Shown here piece after piece: positions 61,253 to 64,000 of a stretch of 64,000 nt of DNA. The stretch covers positions 62,001 to 126,000 of the forward strand of contig CBFHOH010000004.1 of assembly GCA_965657335.1 (NCBI GenBank), written 5' to 3'. The notes below the pieces were generated by a model, which made no database searches, was not told the origin of the DNA, and saw only the letters and a list, made by a program, of their open reading frames with translations. The stretch comes from UBA4582 sp965657335 (GTDB lineage Bacteria; Pseudomonadota; Gammaproteobacteria; Pseudomonadales; Azotimanducaceae). Each line of letters opens with the position of its first letter. Position 1 is the stretch's first letter. Position numbers and translations under genes: made by a program.

Positions 61253-61639
61253 CTAGTTTACCTTGATCGCGTGCTGCTTAAGCAGAGCAAGGGGGACGAT
61301 TTCCAGCGCTTTTTGATGGGTGTTCTCCAGTACAACCTTGGGTGCCATCCCTTTCTCATGCGCCTGGAGCCATCGAGCAGCGCAGAGGCACCAACGGTCG
61401 CCTTGTTTCAATCCGGAAAAACCGAATTCAGGGTGAGGTGTGGACAGATCGTTTCCGGCAAAGCGTGAGTACTCGAGAAAGTCAGTCGTGATTTCAACAC
61501 AAACTGTGTGGGAACCGACATCTTGCTCGCAGGTATTGCAACAGCCGTCACGGAAGAAGCCGGTAATTGGGTCAGTACTGCATGGCGTGAGTTCACGTCC
61601 AAAGACATTAAGCGATTCAGTTTTTTGAGGGTGATTCAT
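61253..61639 (-). CDS. DUF2237 family protein
   Basis: 128-residue protein of DUF2237. The core LTPCSTDPITGFFRDGCCNT, VGSHTVCVEITTDFLEYSR, NDLSTPHPEFGFSGLKQGDR and WCLCAARWLQA is highly conserved, with five Cys that may bind a metal. The family function is unknown. It is the first gene of the run that continues, 33 bp later, with the dehalogenase-like protein. Confidence 0.92.
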   Translation of the reverse strand: MNHPQKTESLNVFGRELTPCSTDPITGFFRDGCCNTCEQDVGSHTVCVEITTDFLEYSRFAGNDLSTPHPEFGFSGLKQGDRWCLCAARWLQAHEKGMAPKVVLENTHQKALEIVPLALLKQHAIKVN

Positions 61640-61736
61640 TTTGAGCGTAGTCCAAGCAAAAAAAGAATCTTGCGATATCTCTGGTCATGAATCAACGTGT
61701 GTTCAGATTTGAGTGCGGGTTGACTTCCCAACTACA

Positions 61737-62957
61737 TTAGCGGCCGCCGCGAAACCTTCGGAATCTATTGGTATTAGTTTCGATAGATTTGGCGGATTGC
61801 GCCCCTGCGATCTTAGTGATTTCCTCCATGGAGCGCTCTCTAGCTTCCTTGATTAGGTCGCGCCGCTCGTCTCGAGTGAGGGATTGATCTGACCTGATTT
61901 CAGAAACTTCTGCCTCTGTTGACTGCGAAATCTCATAGACTTCAGTGATTTCCCCTGTCGTGTTGCCGTAACGCTCCCCGATGGCAAGAAGAGATCGATA
62001 TGCAGGATCCTGAGAACGCTCAAACTCCTTGTATCGTTGATCTCCAAGATAGCTTTTGATGGCTTCGTTGCTTGCGCCTCGAAGTTCCCGGAATGATTGC
62101 CGATCCCTTAGTTTGGTGAATTCGCTCCCTTCGTTGTCTCTTCTGATGGCGAAAATGTCCCTAAATTCCTGTTCAGAATAATCAAAGGTCGCCATTGTTT
62201 CCGCCATACGGTTGGCGAGTCTGGATTCGCGTAATTCATATTCAGTGAATTCATCTGTGCTCAGTATTGCCTGAAGGGATGCCTCCATCTCCTCGGCTTG
62301 CCGATATCGGTCTTCTCTCATTTCGGTTATAAAGCCGCCACGTGAAAGTTGACGTGCTGAAATACTGGCGCGCTTGCGAATTTCGTAGATGGCAATTTGT
62401 TTGTCTGAGTCAAGAAAAGGCAGCGCATCGTTCAAGGGTTTGAACAGAGCTTCAAACAGCGGATCCTCAATGATCCCAGAGCCAAATATATCTACTAGCA
62501 TAAGACGCTTGTTTTCTTCCTCTGCTAACAGAAGTTCACCGGCAGACTGATCGGTATTTGTAGCAAGCCAGTAAGGGGCTGGATCGTTAACTTGGGTCGA
62601 TAGAAGTTGGTCGCGAGAGATCGTTGCCAAAACGATTTGTCTGACCAAGTCCTCTGGATAAGACTGAGATCGTAGTAGTTCAGCAAGCGTCGCATAGTTT
62701 TCACCCGCCCAGACTTCGGGTAGAGCAAGTGAGTTGGTCGACCCTGTGTCTGTGTTTTTTGCTGCGACATCTTTTGTAGCAGAAGAGCCTGACAAAGGGG
62801 TGGTTAGGTTGGGGGACAACGGTGCCGAAGTCGCCGTTGTTGCAGATATCTCAGGTGAAGCATACGGTAGTGGACGCTCATTTAGGTTTTCGTAGAGGTA
62901 ATACAAAAAGCTAAGGTTCGCCGTTATCGAAGCGATGATGATGAAATTTTTAATCAT
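61737..62957 (-). CDS. Membrane-anchored coiled-coil protein, unknown
   Basis: 406-residue protein with one N-terminal TM or signal anchor (residues 3-20, NFIIIASITANLSFLYYL), a Ser/Thr/Pro-rich linker (about 32-75) and a long helical charged region with many Arg/Glu runs (REDRYRQAEEMEASLQAIL; ITEVYEISQSTEAEVSEIR), ending NTNRFRRFRGGR. No family is recognised. I use ATG 62957; the frame stays open to 63068, and a GTG near 63001 is another option. It could be an envelope structural or regulatory protein. It is not clearly linked to its neighbours. Confidence 0.7.
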   Translation of the reverse strand: MIKNFIIIASITANLSFLYYLYENLNERPLPYASPEISATTATSAPLSPNLTTPLSGSSATKDVAAKNTDTGSTNSLALPEVWAGENYATLAELLRSQSYPEDLVRQIVLATISRDQLLSTQVNDPAPYWLATNTDQSAGELLLAEEENKRLMLVDIFGSGIIEDPLFEALFKPLNDALPFLDSDKQIAIYEIRKRASISARQLSRGGFITEMREDRYRQAEEMEASLQAILSTDEFTEYELRESRLANRMAETMATFDYSEQEFRDIFAIRRDNEGSEFTKLRDRQSFRELRGASNEAIKSYLGDQRYKEFERSQDPAYRSLLAIGERYGNTTGEITEVYEISQSTEAEVSEIRSDQSLTRDERRDLIKEARERSMEEITKIAGAQSAKSIETNTNRFRRFRGGR

Positions 62958-63345
62958 GCTTTTTATACGTACCTTCTCAGGTTTGTCGTCTATGGCGGTC
63001 ACATTTATTGGGAATTTAATAGTACCTGCATGGTTTGGCCTCGCTTCTAGCAGAAATGCTTGTCCCACCCCAACCTTTATCGAACTTGCGTTTGTAAAGT
63101 GTCCATGCCGAGATTGGATAGAAACGACGCGCTGATCTTTGATCGCACATTTTCTCGTAGCGATGCTGTTTTCTCTGCGTTTTGCTTGCGCTGATGCTAA
63201 ATCTGATGTCAGCGTTCATGGCCCAGCGTAGGGCTAAGGTCTTGACTCTCCGGCGGGATACGGCGATTTTGCCGGTACAACGCGGGATCTTGTGCCCTGT
63301 TACTAAAGCATAAGGCTTTACGAGACGCTAGGCCGCATACCCGTG
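62958..63345. other. Gene-free stretch
   Basis: 388 bp between the coiled-coil gene and rhlB. A short stem TAAAGC/GCTTTA near 63306-63322 lies just after the rhlB stop but has only a weak T-rich tail. Otherwise nothing is recognised; the left end may contain an N-terminal extension of the coiled-coil gene. Confidence 0.4.
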
Positions 63346-64000
63346 CTACCGGCCACGGTGTCTGCCGCGATTCCCTCGGTCGTTGCCGCCGCGTTTGTTG
63401 TTGTCACTTCTGGGTGCTTTGGGGCGGGGCGGTTTTGAATACGGCGGTGGTTTAACAAGTAATTCTTCGGGTGGCTGTAGACACTTTAGCGCGTCGCCCA
63501 GTAGTGCTTCGATGTTGGGAAGCATAAAAGAATCATCTTCACATGCGAGGCTGATCGAAACGCCATCAGCACCTGCTCTGCCTGTTCTGCCGATTCGATG
63601 GACATAGTCCTCTGAGTCTTCCGGTAGGTTGTAGTTTACAACGTGTGAAATTCCGTCGACGTGAATGCCTCGTCCAGCGACATCAGTCGCGACAAGGACT
63701 TTAATTTCGCCAGACTTGAATTTGTCTAGCGTGCTTATGCGTTTCTTCTGAGGAACCTCGCCTGTAAGAAGCCCGGAGTTGATATTGTGACGATTAAGTT
63801 TTTCCTCAAGCATTCTGGTTTCGTCTCTTCTGTTGACGAAAACAATGATGCGATCGACTTCATCGCTCATAACAAGGTTATAAAGAACCGTATATTTTTG
63901 ATCTGCGGAGGTCAGATATACCAACTGTTCTACTGAGTCGACGGCGACCTGGTCAGGTGCGATTTCCACTCTTACAGGGTCCAGCGTCCAACTTGCAGAG
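63346..64000 (-). CDS. rhlB: DEAD-box RNA helicase RhlB, 3' part
   Basis: The last 218 codons of a DEAD-box helicase; the frame is open to the window edge, so the N-terminal domain lies outside. Motif V is VLVATDVAGRGIHVDGISHV and motif VI is YVHRIGRTGRAGADG. GEVPQKKRISTLDKF and SISLACEDDSFMLPNIEALL match RhlB closely, and the tail is basic and Gly/Arg-rich (GNDRGNRGRHRGR). RhlB unwinds RNA for RNase E in the degradosome of gammaproteobacteria. Confidence 0.9.
   Translation of the reverse strand, partial: SASWTLDPVRVEIAPDQVAVDSVEQLVYLTSADQKYTVLYNLVMSDEVDRIIVFVNRRDETRMLEEKLNRHNINSGLLTGEVPQKKRISTLDKFKSGEIKVLVATDVAGRGIHVDGISHVVNYNLPEDSEDYVHRIGRTGRAGADGVSISLACEDDSFMLPNIEALLGDALKCLQPPEELLVKPPPYSKPPRPKAPRSDNNKRGGNDRGNRGRHRGR

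Noticed and set aside
1..64000. tRNA, rRNA, CRISPR, IS or phage features
   Set aside because: I looked for T-arm consensus, regular spaced repeats and transposase or integrase motifs and found none.

Overview
The window looks like a draft chromosomal scaffold (four runs of N) from a marine-type, heterotrophic gammaproteobacterium. Evidence: a RhlB-type DEAD-box helicase at the right edge, a classical MetR regulator, a DUF2237 gene, TRAP and TonB-dependent uptake systems, and moderate base composition (about 45-50% GC by eye). No rRNA, tRNA, IS element, phage gene or CRISPR array was seen.

Region 1 (1-38.8 kb) is a catabolic island. It carries three TonB-dependent outer-membrane receptors (3840, 14666, 25538), three MFS transporters, three Rieske oxygenase alpha subunits (8175, 30345, 37221), a cytochrome P450, a carotenoid/lignostilbene-type oxygenase, an acyl-CoA ligase, two crotonases, five classical SDRs, a PhyH dioxygenase, a nitroreductase, EthD, SnoaL-like and PPOX proteins, a truncated haemoglobin, an XRE regulator and two APH-like kinases. 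The set suggests uptake across the outer membrane, oxygenase attack, alcohol/ketone redox steps, CoA activation and beta-oxidation-like chemistry on a hydrophobic aromatic, terpenoid or steroid-like substrate. The substrate itself cannot be read from the sequence.

The main discovery is a shared 22-bp palindrome, consensus AAACAGTCA-N4-TGACTGTTT. It lies upstream of seven transcription units in this island and nowhere else that I could find: CoA ligase, all three TonB receptors, the 8175 Rieske gene, the 12682 SDR, and the Rieske-P450 operon. Two or three copies overlap recognisable -35/-10 elements, so the island appears to be one coordinately controlled regulon.

Region 2 (38.8-45.1 kb) holds a Mo-bisMGD oxidoreductase with no Cys in the segment where the Mo ligand usually lies, a GAPDH-like N-terminal remnant coupled to a KDG-kinase-like gene, an orphan cNMP-binding protein, and moaB-moeA for molybdenum cofactor.

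Region 3 (45-53 kb) has a glycosyltransferase / methyltransferase / alpha-alpha-toroid operon, a second methyltransferase, an HD-domain protein divergent from metR, and a gap-interrupted PNPOx gene with an unusual hairpin and tiny ORFs beside it.

Region 4 (53-64 kb) has a TauD-type dioxygenase, two alpha/beta hydrolases, a TakP-like TRAP transporter (dctPQM), and a minus-strand run DUF2237 / halohydrin-dehalogenase-like / GNAT / sulfotransferase. The dehalogenase-like protein matches both published signature motifs of that family. An unknown membrane-anchored coiled-coil protein and the 3' part of rhlB end the window.
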